A stretch of 64,000 nt of DNA from Bacteroides zoogleoformans (GCF_002998435.1 NZ_CP027231.1:1157001-1221000); one strand, 5' to 3'; counted from the first letter of the stretch, positions 9,596 to 18,948 are shown. The notes: generated by a model not told the origin, from the letters alone. Numbers and translations: made by a program.

Positions 9596-9907
9596 CTTCG
9601 AGACTATGGGTTAGCAGTTCCATCAACAGCTTCTCGGATCCGCTCCCGAAGTGGGCACGGAGACCGTTGGGGGGAAAAGCAGGGCTACACCATGCGGCAC
9701 CTGTTCACCCAAGGTCAGTTCTGCAGTGGGGCGCTTGAAACTGATGGGAGCCAACTCCTGTTTCAGACTGTCTGTTTCTGCGGCACATTTTTTACGCCAG
9801 TAATGATAGGTTGAATAACTTACACCTGCCTGTTGCAGGTACAACTTCAATGGCAGGGCGCTTTGTTGAACCTGCAATTCCAATTCTTCAAATTTGGATC
9901 TGTTCAT
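9582..9907 (-). pseudogene. IS66 tnpA-like gene with a shift at a six-C run
   Basis: The frame starts MNRSKFEELELQVQQ and has the short IS66 TnpA-type HTH region LQQAGVSYSTYHYWRKK. After residue about 78 the frame reads a non-typical tail and stops at 9623. In the alternative frame after a run of six C (six G on the plus strand at 9669-9674), the sequence continues NGLRAHFGSGSEKLLMELL and ends at 9582, overlapping tnpB by 14 bp as is usual in IS66. Either a homopolymer mutation, a sequencing error or a programmed frameshift explains this. Confidence 0.7.
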
Positions 9908-10010
9908 AACAATTAGGGTTTGATTGTTTTCGCGAGTACAAAACTACAATCAAACCCTAAGGGGGGTAATGTGTATTTATTCGAAAGCTTACTCATCATT
10001 GAAAGTTTTA

Positions 10011-11038
10011 ACCCGTTGGCGGAATTAAATAGTTGGCAAAATGTATAAGAAAAAGTTGCATATATCGCAGATTTTTAGTAACTTAGAGTATTCAATATTT
10101 AAGTTATATAATCTCGTTATGTGCAACTTGTATACAAAGTTCGTCAAAATTCTGGAGATATGCAAGGAATTCTCCGAAGATTTAGTTACTGAAGCTGGAA
10201 ATGTTCGTCGTCCAGGCCCTGTGCCTCGTTTCTCCGATTTGGAAGTCATCGCATTGAGCATGGCTGCCGAGGCTGAGGAGATAGACAGCGAGAACTGGCT
10301 GTTTGAAGCGAAGTTGAAGGAGTGCCGTTCTTCCATCCCCAACCTTATCTCCCGCCGTCAGTTCAACGACCGCCGCAAGTTGGTTAGTGGTCTTTGTGAG
10401 CAGATACGCAGCCGCATGGCCAATCATATAGATGGTGGCGAGGATTACTTCTGCATAGACTCAAAGCCAATAGAAGTGTGCCGTGTGGCTCGTGGTAAGA
10501 GATGTAAGATGGGACGTATTGGTGATTTCCACAAAGCCCCTGACTTCGGTTATTGTGCATCCCAAGGCAGTTACTTCTTCGGATATAAACTTCACGCACT
10601 CTGTGGCTTAAGCGGTGTCATACATTCATACGACCTGTCCAAGGCGAGTGTTCACGACATCAACTATCTGAATGACATCAAGCCGCTTTACCACGATTGT
10701 AGCATATTCGGTGACAAGGGATATATCGGAGCGGAAATCCAGCTTGACCTCTTCGAGACGGCCAACATCAGGCTTGAGTGTCCCTACAGGCTCAACCAAA
10801 AGAACTGGAAGCCGGCCTTCATTCCTTTTGCAAAGGCAAGAAAGAGGATTGAAACTCTGTTCTCACAACTTACAGACCAGTTCCTCGTCATCAGGAACTA
10901 CGCAAAAGAAACATGCGGCCTTTTTGCCCGAATAGTGGGCAAAGTCAGTGCCCTGACTGCATTACAATACATCAATTACATTAACAACAAACCCATAGGT
11001 AGGATTAAGTACGCACTGATTTAATTCCGCCAACGGGT
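10011..11038 (+). mobile_element. IS982-family insertion sequence, intact, 1028 bp
   Basis: Perfect 20-bp terminal inverted repeats, ACCCGTTGGCGGAATTAAAT at 10011-10030 and its complement at 11019-11038. The flanks carry a 6-bp duplication GTTTTA at 10005-10010 and 11039-11044. It interrupts the unknown gene after its codons for NFK and is oriented opposite to that gene. Confidence 0.95.
10119..11024 (+). CDS. IS982-family transposase
   Basis: About 301 residues from the methionine at 10119 (MCNLYTKFVKILEICKEF), which matches the start of the related element at 1121-2150; the frame is open further upstream to 10041. Catalytic blocks are FCIDSKPIEVC, GYKLHALCGLSG, GDKGYIGAE and KRIETLFSQL. 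The C-terminus PIGRIKYALI ends just inside the right inverted repeat. No lesion is visible. Confidence 0.93.
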   Translation: MCNLYTKFVKILEICKEFSEDLVTEAGNVRRPGPVPRFSDLEVIALSMAAEAEEIDSENWLFEAKLKECRSSIPNLISRRQFNDRRKLVSGLCEQIRSRMANHIDGGEDYFCIDSKPIEVCRVARGKRCKMGRIGDFHKAPDFGYCASQGSYFFGYKLHALCGLSGVIHSYDLSKASVHDINYLNDIKPLYHDCSIFGDKGYIGAEIQLDLFETANIRLECPYRLNQKNWKPAFIPFAKARKRIETLFSQLTDQFLVIRNYAKETCGLFARIVGKVSALTALQYINYINNKPIGRIKYALI

Positions 11039-11415
11039 GTTTTAAAATTATAATCTTCTTCCGAAGCATACTTTTTCAAAATTATAACTACATCTTTGAA
11101 AGCGTCACTTTTTGCGGATTTTTTACTATCAGAAGTCTTGGCACTTTCTATACGTTCTGCCCGATATTCTTCCAAAAACATTTCAAATCCGAAATTCTCT
11201 AATCCATAAATAATATGCCTTTCCTTTGGAGTTAGTTTTTCTTCTTGGTAACTCAACTTATTGAAGAGTACCAACCGTTTGATTTCCCTAACAAAGAAAC
11301 GGTACAGGTCTGAATAATTATCTAACAAATCCCCAAGATTCTGAATATGCTTCATTTTGTGATGATCGAATGCATTTTGATCATCAAGAGTAAATTCTAT
11401 CCGTAAAAAATCATT

Positions 11416-11541
11416 TGTAAGCCTCCGGTAAACCACGTATTTTCTGCAATCTCTTCGACCAGTATCTTTGTGCCCAAAAATAAAACTTATGATGACACGA
11501 GAAGAAGTTGCAGAAAATACGTGGTTTACCGGAGGCTTACA
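11416..11541. repeat. 126-bp palindromic element, copy 1 (MITE-like)
   Basis: The two ends are a perfect 34-bp inverted repeat (TGTAAGCCTCCGGTAAACCA inward to CTGCAA), separated by 58 bp. A second copy at 21415-21538 differs at one internal base that I could see. Here the element lies inside the unknown minus-strand gene; 126 bp is 42 codons, and the frame of that gene stays open through it. ATTT stands on both sides of the 124-bp core, a possible target duplication. It carries no gene. The pattern fits a miniature inverted-repeat transposable element; its parent is not in this window. Confidence 0.85.
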
Positions 11542-11813
11542 TTTTATGGTGTAATACATCACATAAAAAGACAGCAACGAAACATAACTGTCATAAGGAT
11601 TACATGTTGATTATCAATGTAAGTAGTGGAGAATATCAGTAGCAGATTTTTATGGTAGTGTCGCCTATCATATAGGAATCATAAGGCAATCACAAGAAAT
11701 GACCGTAGATAAAAATAAAAAGCCACCCATGTAAATTCTACGCAGATGGTTATGTTTATTGAAAACATTGAAACGATAAAAGCTTATAGCACTCTATTTG
11801 CAATTGGTTAATA

Positions 11814-13061
11814 TTATTCTTTCTTCTTTTGGACTTCTAAAAATGCGTTTATTATTGGATACATAAACGAAGAGCCATCTTTAGTTTTAACTTTTGTCAG
11901 AGTGGGAAATAAACAGTCCTTTGAGTTTTCAATAATGGCTTCTTTACTAACCAAATATTGAGCAGAATCATTTTTTGTTATTAAATCAAATGAGAGTAAT
12001 TCTGAATGCATGTGTTTTGTTCTATGTCTATAATCTAAATTCAACAAATTGATATCGTTGTAGTATATCATTTCTCCTACATAAAAAACTGCTGCAATAT
12101 TTGCTCCTGCCCTTATTTCTGCTGCAATTTCATTAATCTTTCTATATGTTGTTGTTTTGATAGATGCATCATACATGAGCATAGATAAGACTCCATCTCC
12201 GCTTAAGATCAAGAATGTTGGCATAATCTTTTTTTGCTTAGAAAAAGATATAATATGCATCTTTTTAAATGCTTCGAAAGTTTCTTGAATAAAATCTCCT
12301 TTTTTCTCTATGTGAAGTAATTTGCAAAAATCAATGTATTTAACACCTATTTTAAATGGTGTAACTAATTCCAACCGTTCACCTTTCTCAAAAATATTAT
12401 TTTCTCGATAGTAAACATAGTCATCAATAAACCAAGTATCTTTTGGAATACGGTGAAAAAGTAGTTTTTCAATCTTATTTTGAACAGTTTTACGCATTGG
12501 AGACACTTCATTGCCAATTTCTTTATCCAATTCTACAATTAAAGACAGAAGTGCTTCTATACCATAATTTATACTATTAAATAAATTTACATCTGAAGCT
12601 ATTTCCTTATATACGAATTCAACAGAAAAAAATACTTCAATAGCAGAAATATTAGAAATGATTGTCTTGACAGATTCAATTAATGATTCATAATCAACTT
12701 CATCCTCTATAGTATAAGATTCGGAATGAAATACACCTGCTGTATGTGGCAAATAGATAGTCAATATGATTTTTTTCTCTAAAGAAAAAGGTCTCTCTTT
12801 AAGTACTTCGTTGCGTTTCTTTACCAACCAAGAACATTGGTCATTTTTTAGATATTTATCGCGAAGATTTTCATATAAAGATATATAGCCTGTGTGTGCT
12901 AAAGATTTTTGCAGAACGAAAGTAACATTACGATATTCAGACAAAAAACTATCAATGCAAGCAATGTTATCATATAAATCTTGCCCCTTACCAAATCTTT
13001 CCAGACTAGCAAGAGCCGCATATAGTTTTTGATATACAGGTAATAACAAATCTTCTTTCAT
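11814..13061 (-). CDS. Uncharacterised protein, 415 residues
   Basis: I do not recognise this protein. It is rich in Lys, Glu and Ile, has no signal peptide or membrane segment, and is more AT-rich than the core genes nearby, as expected of island DNA. The N-terminal 100 residues look helical (LYAALASLERFGKGQDLY, then SWLVKKRNEVLKERPF), loosely like HEPN-type all-helical domains but without the R-x4-6-H signature. The C-terminal half looks alpha/beta (MPTFLILSGDGVLSMLMYD, IAAVFYVGEMIYYND). It stands alone between two mobile elements, with the IS4 copy B 67 bp upstream of its start. Confidence 0.7.
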   Translation of the reverse strand: MKEDLLLPVYQKLYAALASLERFGKGQDLYDNIACIDSFLSEYRNVTFVLQKSLAHTGYISLYENLRDKYLKNDQCSWLVKKRNEVLKERPFSLEKKIILTIYLPHTAGVFHSESYTIEDEVDYESLIESVKTIISNISAIEVFFSVEFVYKEIASDVNLFNSINYGIEALLSLIVELDKEIGNEVSPMRKTVQNKIEKLLFHRIPKDTWFIDDYVYYRENNIFEKGERLELVTPFKIGVKYIDFCKLLHIEKKGDFIQETFEAFKKMHIISFSKQKKIMPTFLILSGDGVLSMLMYDASIKTTTYRKINEIAAEIRAGANIAAVFYVGEMIYYNDINLLNLDYRHRTKHMHSELLSFDLITKNDSAQYLVSKEAIIENSKDCLFPTLTKVKTKDGSSFMYPIINAFLEVQKKKE

Positions 13062-13128
13062 AAATTATTTCATTCTTATAGTTATAATATTATATTACTA
13101 TTGAACTAAATGCTTATATATGATAGAT

Positions 13129-14439
13129 CACTAGTGGGCACTTTAAATTAAACATCGTTCTTTGAAATCTTTGATAATCGCATAGTTATGTATCTTTTTG
13201 TAGCGTGACGATTTGAATTGAAAAGTTGTTTTAGCTTTGCCCAAAAGCTCAAAACAATGAATCAAGGCAAATATATCTTCGCTCAACTTACAGATTTTCT
13301 TCCCCGTCGTGTCTTTGACCGTTTGGTAGAGAAGTATTCCGGGAATAAGAAAATCAGAACATTCACCTGTTGGAATCAGATGCTGTGCATGATCTTCGGA
13401 CAACTGACCGCCCGAGACAGTATGCGTGATCTTATGCTCAGCCTTGAGGCACACAAGAACAAGTATTTTCACTTGGGATTCGGTGCAACAGTTAGCCGTA
13501 CCAATCTGGGGAAAGCAAACCGGAATAGAGATTATCGTATCTACGAAGAATTTGCTTATACCCTGATTGCGGAAGCCCGTAATAGCTACAACAAAAATGA
13601 CTTCGAGGTGAAAGTTGACGGTAATGTTTATGCCTTTGATTCCTCCACCATAGACCTTTGTCTGAATGTTTTTTGGTGGGCGGAATTTAAGAAACACAAA
13701 GGAGGCATCAAACTTCATACCTTGTATGATGTAAAGACTTCCATACCGACAATCGTACTGGTAACCAATGCTAAAGTACATGACGTAAACATGCTGGATG
13801 AGTTGAGTTATGAAAAGGGAAGTTTCTATATCATGGATAAAGGATATGTTGACTTCACCCGTTTGCATAAGCTTCACACCAGTGGTGCTTACTTCGTTAC
13901 ACGTGCAAAAGATAATATGAGATTCCGTAGAATGTATTCCCGTGAAGTCGATAAAACAACCGGAATAAAATGTGATCAGATTGGAATGCTTGAAACGTAT
14001 AAATCGCTCAAAGCATATCCGGACAAACTCCGGCGGGTTAAATACTACGATGAAGAACTGGACAGAGAATTTGTGTTCATCACCAACAACATGGAACTAT
14101 CAGCAGAGGAAATTGCTTTGCTATACAAGAACCGTTGGCAGGTGGAACTATTTTTCAAATGGATAAAGCAACACCTGAAAGTAAAATCTTTTTGGGGCAC
14201 CACGATGAATGCAGTCAAGATACAAGTGTACTGTGCCATCATAACATACTGTCTGGTTGCCATTATCGCTTACAGATTGAAAGTTAACCGTCCAATCTAC
14301 GAAATTCTACAAATTTTGAGCTTTTCTCTACTGGATAAAACGTCTGTAAGAGAGATACTTGCCGATTGCGATTACAAAAATGTCAAAGAACTAAATTATA
14401 AACAATTGAAAATCAGCTGGGATTAAGTGCCCAGCAGTG
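13129..14439 (+). mobile_element. IS4-family insertion sequence, copy B, 1311 bp
   Basis: Same length and 15-bp ends as copy A at 4384-5694 but in the opposite orientation. A 9-bp duplication ATGATAGAT flanks it at 13120-13128 and 14440-14448, so this is an independent insertion and not the product of an inversion between the copies. Confidence 0.95.
13218..14426 (+). CDS. IS4-family transposase (copy B)
   Basis: 402 residues, identical to the transposase of copy A. The catalytic blocks YAFDSSTIDL, IMDKGYVDF and Y-x2-R-x3-E-x6-K (YKNRWQVELFFKWIK) are intact, so the element should be able to move. Confidence 0.93.
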   Translation: MKSCFSFAQKLKTMNQGKYIFAQLTDFLPRRVFDRLVEKYSGNKKIRTFTCWNQMLCMIFGQLTARDSMRDLMLSLEAHKNKYFHLGFGATVSRTNLGKANRNRDYRIYEEFAYTLIAEARNSYNKNDFEVKVDGNVYAFDSSTIDLCLNVFWWAEFKKHKGGIKLHTLYDVKTSIPTIVLVTNAKVHDVNMLDELSYEKGSFYIMDKGYVDFTRLHKLHTSGAYFVTRAKDNMRFRRMYSREVDKTTGIKCDQIGMLETYKSLKAYPDKLRRVKYYDEELDREFVFITNNMELSAEEIALLYKNRWQVELFFKWIKQHLKVKSFWGTTMNAVKIQVYCAIITYCLVAIIAYRLKVNRPIYEILQILSFSLLDKTSVREILADCDYKNVKELNYKQLKISWD

Positions 14440-14462
14440 ATGATAGATAATAAAATCTATTC

Positions 14463-15713
14463 TCACATAGATAAATCCAATTTAATGGTTTCTGTAGCTT
14501 TCTCTTTCTTTTCATCAACAACCTTTGCATACACTTGGGTTGTCCTTACGTTTGTATGCCCCAACATTTTGCTAACTGTATAAATATCAGTACCTCCAGC
14601 CAGTTGCAGGGTCGCATACGAGTGCCTAAAACAATGAAATGTAATGTGTTTGGATATTCCGGCTGCTTCAACCCATTTCTTGACAGGGCGATTTATCCAT
14701 GAAGGGTTGGGTAGTCCGGCAAACACAAGAAGTTCTCCTTCCTGTTGTTCTCCGCAAAGACTATATGCTTGCTCTGAAATGGGCATATATTCAACACCTT
14801 TTGTCTTTTGTTGGGTAAAGTTCAGCCGATAGCCTCCATTGAACATTTCCACTTCCGACCATTTCAATTTTTGAATGTCGCAGTGACGGATTCCTGTTAA
14901 AGCAGAAAACAGAGCAGCACGTTTCAGTAATGGGTCACAAGGCGTTTGAGCCAGTCGGTTCAATTCCTCTACTGTGAGATGTTCTCTCCGGCTTTCCCTT
15001 TCCTGAACACCTTTGACTTTCGCAGAAATATCAATAGTCAAGTAGCCGTCTATAAATGCTTGCTTCAATCCGGCTTTGAAGATTGAGAAATAAGTCGCTG
15101 CTGTATTTTGAGATATTGTACCTCGCTTAGTACCACCTTGCGGTGCGTTCATTATGAATTGACGGAACGATTCTACCAACTTTAAGTCTATTTGCGAAAA
15201 GAGGATGATATCGCTTTTTGCAAAGATCTTCAACAACTCATGAACTCGCCTCCAGTTGACAATGATAGAATCAGAACTATAGGCATGTCTTGTTCGTTGC
15301 ACATGGTCGAAGTATTCGATAAAATTGCTTCGGGAGCGTTCTAATTGTTCTGCCTGTTCAGCATCGGTATCGGCATAAAGAGCCGCATTGTCATATTCCT
15401 TTTGCCGTAGACTTCTGACCTTATCGGCATAGATACATGATTCTTGGTCTAATTGAGACTTGCATTGTATAATACCGTTCAGGTCTCGCTTTGGCTTATA
15501 AGTGGTTTTGCCATCGGCATTAGTTCTGGCATTGCGAGACTTATCCCAAATAGGTGTCGTAATGGTACGATTGAGATATTCACGTACTCTTTGCGGTGTA
15601 TCTTTACCGGATTGGAATACTGGGTAAGATTCCACATAAAGATACCACTCATCACGATATTCAGACTTACGAAGCTTTACCGACACTCGTGTGTTTACTA
15701 ATGCTTTCTTCAT
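14463..15713 (-). CDS. Tyrosine recombinase / integrase of the island
   Basis: 416 residues. The N-terminal Arm DNA-binding region (VSVKLRKSEYRDEWYLYVES) is of the Bacteroidetes integrase type, followed by a SAM-like core-binding domain (residues about 115-220). The catalytic domain shows Arg in LTGIRHCDIQ, Lys in LNFTQQKTKG, H-x-x-R in HCFRHSYATL, His in MLGHTNV and the nucleophile Tyr in TTQVYAKV. All key residues are present. It starts inside the end of the upstream HTH gene (ATGA overlap at 15710-15713), so the two are co-transcribed. Its position beside dnaK suggests this is one end of an integrated island whose att site lies in the 16.27-16.49 kb gap. Confidence 0.92.
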   Translation of the reverse strand: MKKALVNTRVSVKLRKSEYRDEWYLYVESYPVFQSGKDTPQRVREYLNRTITTPIWDKSRNARTNADGKTTYKPKRDLNGIIQCKSQLDQESCIYADKVRSLRQKEYDNAALYADTDAEQAEQLERSRSNFIEYFDHVQRTRHAYSSDSIIVNWRRVHELLKIFAKSDIILFSQIDLKLVESFRQFIMNAPQGGTKRGTISQNTAATYFSIFKAGLKQAFIDGYLTIDISAKVKGVQERESRREHLTVEELNRLAQTPCDPLLKRAALFSALTGIRHCDIQKLKWSEVEMFNGGYRLNFTQQKTKGVEYMPISEQAYSLCGEQQEGELLVFAGLPNPSWINRPVKKWVEAAGISKHITFHCFRHSYATLQLAGGTDIYTVSKMLGHTNVRTTQVYAKVVDEKKEKATETIKLDLSM

Positions 15714-16270
15714 CGCTTCATACCTTTATATAAGTTATCAATTTCTTTCTTGGGTACATACACAAAATTTCCTATCTGCCGGGTAGGAATGGAGTATTTT
15801 CGGATATGGAGATAAACTGTACTTTCATTCACAAGAAACTTTTCTGTTATCTCTCCAATTGTATAACAGTCTTTTGGCTCCAGACTATACAGCTTGGCAA
15901 TAGGCTTTGGTTTTGCGAAAGCTTTCTTTCGGAGAGGATAGAGTTTCATCAATTCTTCTTTTGATAGTAAAGTCTGTCTTTCTCCGGCATTCACACTTGG
16001 GATTGTACCCTTACGAATTAAATGATAAAGAGTTTCCTTACTTATGCCAAACAAAGCGTATGCTTCAAGAACTGTGATATACTCTTTGGACTTGGGGATC
16101 TTCTTAACCACATCGTCCAACTTTTTCAATCTCAGTTCTTCATCCTTGCGCCGTTTCCATGCAATTTTGGAACATTTGGGAGAGCAATACCACGATTCAA
16201 TGGTTTTAGCAACAAAGGTTTCTCCACAAACCTTGCATTGACGTGTTATTTCAAATTTTGCTGCTGGCAT
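15710..16270 (-). CDS. HTH DNA-binding protein with zinc finger, integrase partner
   Basis: 186 residues. An N-terminal zinc-finger-like region has C-x2-C and a later C-x3-C (CKVCGETF, WYCSPKC). Two excisionase/MerR-like HTH segments follow: YITVLEAYALFGISKETLYH (about 66-85) and YTIGEITEKFLVNESTVYLH (about 135-154), each followed by a short basic wing. The tandem HTH_17-type layout and the overlap with the integrase suggest a recombination directionality or regulatory protein. That role is inferred from context. Confidence 0.75.
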   Translation of the reverse strand: MPAAKFEITRQCKVCGETFVAKTIESWYCSPKCSKIAWKRRKDEELRLKKLDDVVKKIPKSKEYITVLEAYALFGISKETLYHLIRKGTIPSVNAGERQTLLSKEELMKLYPLRKKAFAKPKPIAKLYSLEPKDCYTIGEITEKFLVNESTVYLHIRKYSIPTRQIGNFVYVPKKEIDNLYKGMKR

Positions 16271-16423
16271 AATCTACTTTTTACTTATATTCTTCATTCT
16301 CAATACCGTTATTTTTATAAGTGTCACATTATCTACTTTTAAGTGTCGGTGCAATTATGGCATAAATATACAATAAAAATTCGGATAACAAGCAAAATCA
16401 AAGAAAAGTGATATAAAAAGAAA

Positions 16424-16452
16424 TAGGGCATAACTTACTGAGTTACACCCTA
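16424..16452 (-). terminator. Terminator downstream of dnaK
   Basis: Hairpin TAGGG-TAACT / AGTTA-CCCTA with a 5-base loop and two internal mismatched pairs. It is followed on the minus strand by a T-rich stretch and lies 36 bp after the dnaK stop. The rest of the gap to 16270 is AT-rich and may hold the integrase promoter and att site; I see no clear core repeat. Confidence 0.65.
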
Positions 16453-16487
16453 TATTCCTATTATTAGTTATCGTTGTTTACCGATAC

Positions 16488-18395
16488 TTACTTCACTTCC
16501 TCAAAGTCCGCATCTTGTACATTGTCGTCATGCTTATTATTCCCTTGTGCATTGGCATTTGATCCGGCATTCATGTCAGAACTTGTTTGTGCATTGCTTT
16601 GAGCATACATTTCAGCACTTGCAGCTTGGAAAGCAGAGTTAAGTTCTGCCATAGCGGAATCAGTAGCAACTAAATCCTGAGACTTGTGGGCATCTTTCAA
16701 TTTCTGTAGAGCGGCCTCAATAGAAGCTTTCTTGTCAGCAGGCAATTTGTCGCCCAATTCTTTCAGCTGATTCTCTGTCGTGAAAATCATGGAGTCTGCC
16801 TGATTCAGTTTATCAATCTTTTCACGTTCTTTCTTATCCGCTTCGGCATTGGCCTCTGCCTCAGCTTTCATTTTTTCGATTTCTTCCTTGCTCAAGCCAC
16901 TGGAAGCTTCAATGCGGATGGCTTGTTCCTTGCCGGTAGCTTTGTCTTTGGCCGATACCTTCAAGATACCGTTGGCGTCTATGTCGAACGTAACCTCGAT
17001 TTGAGGAACGCCGCGAAGAGCTGGAGCAATACCGGTCAAATTAAACTGGCCGATTGATTTATTCATTGAAGCCATCGGACGTTCTCCCTGCAATACATGA
17101 ATGGTTACCTCTGTCTGATTATCGGCTGCAGTAGAGAATGTTTCACTTTTCTTGCATGGGATGGTTGTGTTGGCATCAATCAGCTTGGTCATCACACCAC
17201 CTAACGTTTCAATACCCATAGACAGCGGAGTGACATCCAGCAACACCACACCCTTTATTTCATCCGTCAACACTGCACCTTGAACAGCAGCTCCCACAGC
17301 TACCACTTCATCTGGGTTAACACCCTTGGAAGGTACCTTACCGAAGAACTCTTCCACAAGTTTCTGAACAGCAGGAATACGTGAAGACCCCCCGACAAGG
17401 ATTACCTCATCAATATCTGCGTTGTTCAATCCGGCATCGCTTATGGCTTTCTTACAAGGCTCCAAACAAGCTTGGATCAAGCTATGGGCCAAAGCTTCGA
17501 ATTTAGCGCGAGTCAATGTCTTCACCAAGTGCTTGGGCACACCACCTACCGGCATGATATAAGGCAGATTGATTTCTGTGCTGGTAGAAGAAGACAGTTC
17601 TATTTTTGCCTTCTCGGCTGCTTCCTTCAAACGCTGCATTGCCATTGGATCCTGCGTCAGATCGGCACCCTCGTCGTTCTTGAATTCCTGAACTAACCAA
17701 TCGATAATCACTTGATCAAAGTCGTCACCTCCGAGATGAGTGTCACCGTTAGTTGACAGGACTTCGAATACGCCACCGCCAAATTCAAGAATAGAGATAT
17801 CGAATGTACCGCCACCAAGGTCGAATACAGCCACTTTCATATCCTTGTGAGATTTGTCAATACCATAAGCAAGAGCCGCTGCAGTAGGCTCGTTCACAAT
17901 ACGTTTCACTTCAAGACCTGCAATTTGGCCGGCTTCTTTCGTAGCCTGACGTTGAGAGTCTGAAAAATAAGCGGGAACGGTAATAACAGCTTCTGTAACT
18001 TCCTGTCCCAGATAATCTTCGGCAGTTTTTTTCATCTTTTGCAGAATCATAGCGGAAATCTCCTGCGGAGTATACAGACGGCCATCAATATCTACACGCG
18101 GAGTGTTGTTGTCGCCTTTCACCACTTTATATGGCATGCGAGCTACTTCTTTCTGCACCTGCTCCCAATTTTCGCCCATGAAGCGCTTGATAGAGAATAC
18201 GGTCTTCGTTGGGTTGGTGATGGCCTGACGCTTGGCCGGGTCGCCAACTTTACGCTCACCACCATCTACAAATGCCACTACCGAAGGGGTGGTGCGCTTG
18301 CCTTCACTGTTGGCGATTACCACCGGCTCGTTACCTTCGAATACGGAAACACAAGAGTTTGTTGTTCCTAAGTCAATTCCAATAATTTTTCCCAT
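16488..18395 (-). CDS. dnaK: Chaperone DnaK (Hsp70)
   Basis: 635 residues, full length. All Hsp70 signatures are present: [14 protein letters not shown] at the N-terminus, [14 protein letters not shown] near residue 195, and [17 protein letters not shown] near 335. The substrate-binding domain follows, then a low-complexity Asn/Ser/Gln-rich tail ending DADFEEVK, close to the bacterial EEVK end. It folds proteins with DnaJ and GrpE, neither of which is adjacent. A weak TAACATTG (minus strand, 18424-18431) could be its -7 element; no CIRCE operator is seen. It is the core-genome boundary of the island to its left. Confidence 0.98.
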   Translation of the reverse strand: MGKIIGIDLGTTNSCVSVFEGNEPVVIANSEGKRTTPSVVAFVDGGERKVGDPAKRQAITNPTKTVFSIKRFMGENWEQVQKEVARMPYKVVKGDNNTPRVDIDGRLYTPQEISAMILQKMKKTAEDYLGQEVTEAVITVPAYFSDSQRQATKEAGQIAGLEVKRIVNEPTAAALAYGIDKSHKDMKVAVFDLGGGTFDISILEFGGGVFEVLSTNGDTHLGGDDFDQVIIDWLVQEFKNDEGADLTQDPMAMQRLKEAAEKAKIELSSSTSTEINLPYIMPVGGVPKHLVKTLTRAKFEALAHSLIQACLEPCKKAISDAGLNNADIDEVILVGGSSRIPAVQKLVEEFFGKVPSKGVNPDEVVAVGAAVQGAVLTDEIKGVVLLDVTPLSMGIETLGGVMTKLIDANTTIPCKKSETFSTAADNQTEVTIHVLQGERPMASMNKSIGQFNLTGIAPALRGVPQIEVTFDIDANGILKVSAKDKATGKEQAIRIEASSGLSKEEIEKMKAEAEANAEADKKEREKIDKLNQADSMIFTTENQLKELGDKLPADKKASIEAALQKLKDAHKSQDLVATDSAMAELNSAFQAASAEMYAQSNAQTSSDMNAGSNANAQGNNKHDDNVQDADFEEVK

Positions 18396-18761
18396 GATTG
18401 TTCTTATTTTATTTGTTATTATTCAATGTTAACCGTCCACTATATCAGCAGACATCAACCCCTAAAAGACAAACGTCGTGCCAAAACTTGCAAAGGTCTG
18501 TTACAATTCGATGGTGACAGAACTTACTGTCAAATTGTCAGAATTCTCTTCTTTTTTCTGTCTACAATAGTAGTTCCCACTTCAGAGCTTGTTCAGAGAC
18601 TGACTTCCGTAATGTCTTCAAGATGCAAAATAGGAGTTTTTCTGGTCTGAAGACTTTTTCTGTTTCTATGATGTAATATGATTGCGACACGTTTGTAAAA
18701 GCTGGACGACCTCATATTTTCCATCCTCTAAAATTCTTCACCATTGTTTTACCCCAGAAAA
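18396..18761. other. Gap upstream of dnaK
   Basis: This 366-bp stretch holds the presumed dnaK promoter region (18396-18460). One 40-codon minus-strand frame (18593-18715, beginning MRSSSFYKRVAIIL) is unsupported by any ribosome-binding site or family I know. Nothing else is recognised. Confidence 0.4.
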
Positions 18762-18948
18762 GCAAAAAACGTTGTAACTTGTTCAGTTACAACGTTCCGT
18801 GAGGTTTTTAAGAGTGGTGCCACCAGAAAGTGAACACTTCACGTATCACCATTGACAATCACCGACTTATCTTTTCTTTCATCGGAAAATCCACACGATT
18901 TAGCACACGATTATTTCTCATCGTTTTGCCCGTGATTTAACACGATTG
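18762..18948 (-). ncRNA. Candidate small RNA or leader ending in a strong terminator
   Basis: On the minus strand a Bacteroides-type -7 box TAACTTTG (18955-18962) lies upstream of a stretch with no plausible gene. The stretch ends in a perfect 11-bp stem, AACGTTGTAAC / GTTACAACGTT (18768-18796), followed by six T. The predicted transcript is about 185 nt. The stretch also has a short frame ending in TFWWHHS, so a leader peptide is possible. The -33 region is weak. Confidence 0.4.
18768..18796 (-). terminator. Perfect 11-bp stem terminator
   Basis: Stem AACGTTGTAAC with a 7-base loop and its exact complement. On the minus strand the stem runs directly into a T run (18763-18768), the classical rho-independent pattern. 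On the plus strand no T run follows the stem. Confidence 0.75.

Larger units (their letters stand above)
7391..9992 (-). mobile_element. IS66-family insertion sequence, 2602 bp
   Basis: Ends start with GTAAGC, as is usual for IS66: GTAAGCATTCGAA at 7391-7403 and, as complement, GTAAGCTTTCGAA at 9980-9992. The flanks carry a perfect 8-bp duplication TCATCATT at 7383-7390 and 9993-10000. It carries the three-gene set (tnpA-like, tnpB, tnpC) on the minus strand. The insertion lies only 10 bp from the IS982 duplication at 10005-10010. Confidence 0.95.
7301..11577 (-). pseudogene. Unknown gene broken by a palindromic element, an IS982 and an IS66
   Basis: Reading right to left, a charged protein runs from about 11577 through the 126-bp palindrome to the IS982 at 11038, continues for six codons at 10010-9993, is cut by the IS66, and finishes at 7390-7301 with KIEFAELSSILSGK and a TAG stop. 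Removing IS982 (with its GTTTTA duplicate) and IS66 (with its TCATCATT duplicate) restores one frame: ...SEEDYNFKTFNDDIMKSLF.... The natural start is unclear; only TTG at 11577 or an ATG shortly after is available, with a stop upstream. I do not recognise the family. It lies upstream of the HTH-methyltransferase pair on the same strand, so it may have belonged to that system. Confidence 0.75.

Noticed and set aside
11416..11541. Invertible promoter of the Bacteroides capsule type
   Set aside because: The spacer is short, both copies read in the same orientation, no promoter is seen in the spacer, and copy 1 is inside a gene.
16271..16487. An att core repeat of the island
   Set aside because: The other end of the island is outside the window, so no direct repeat can be matched.
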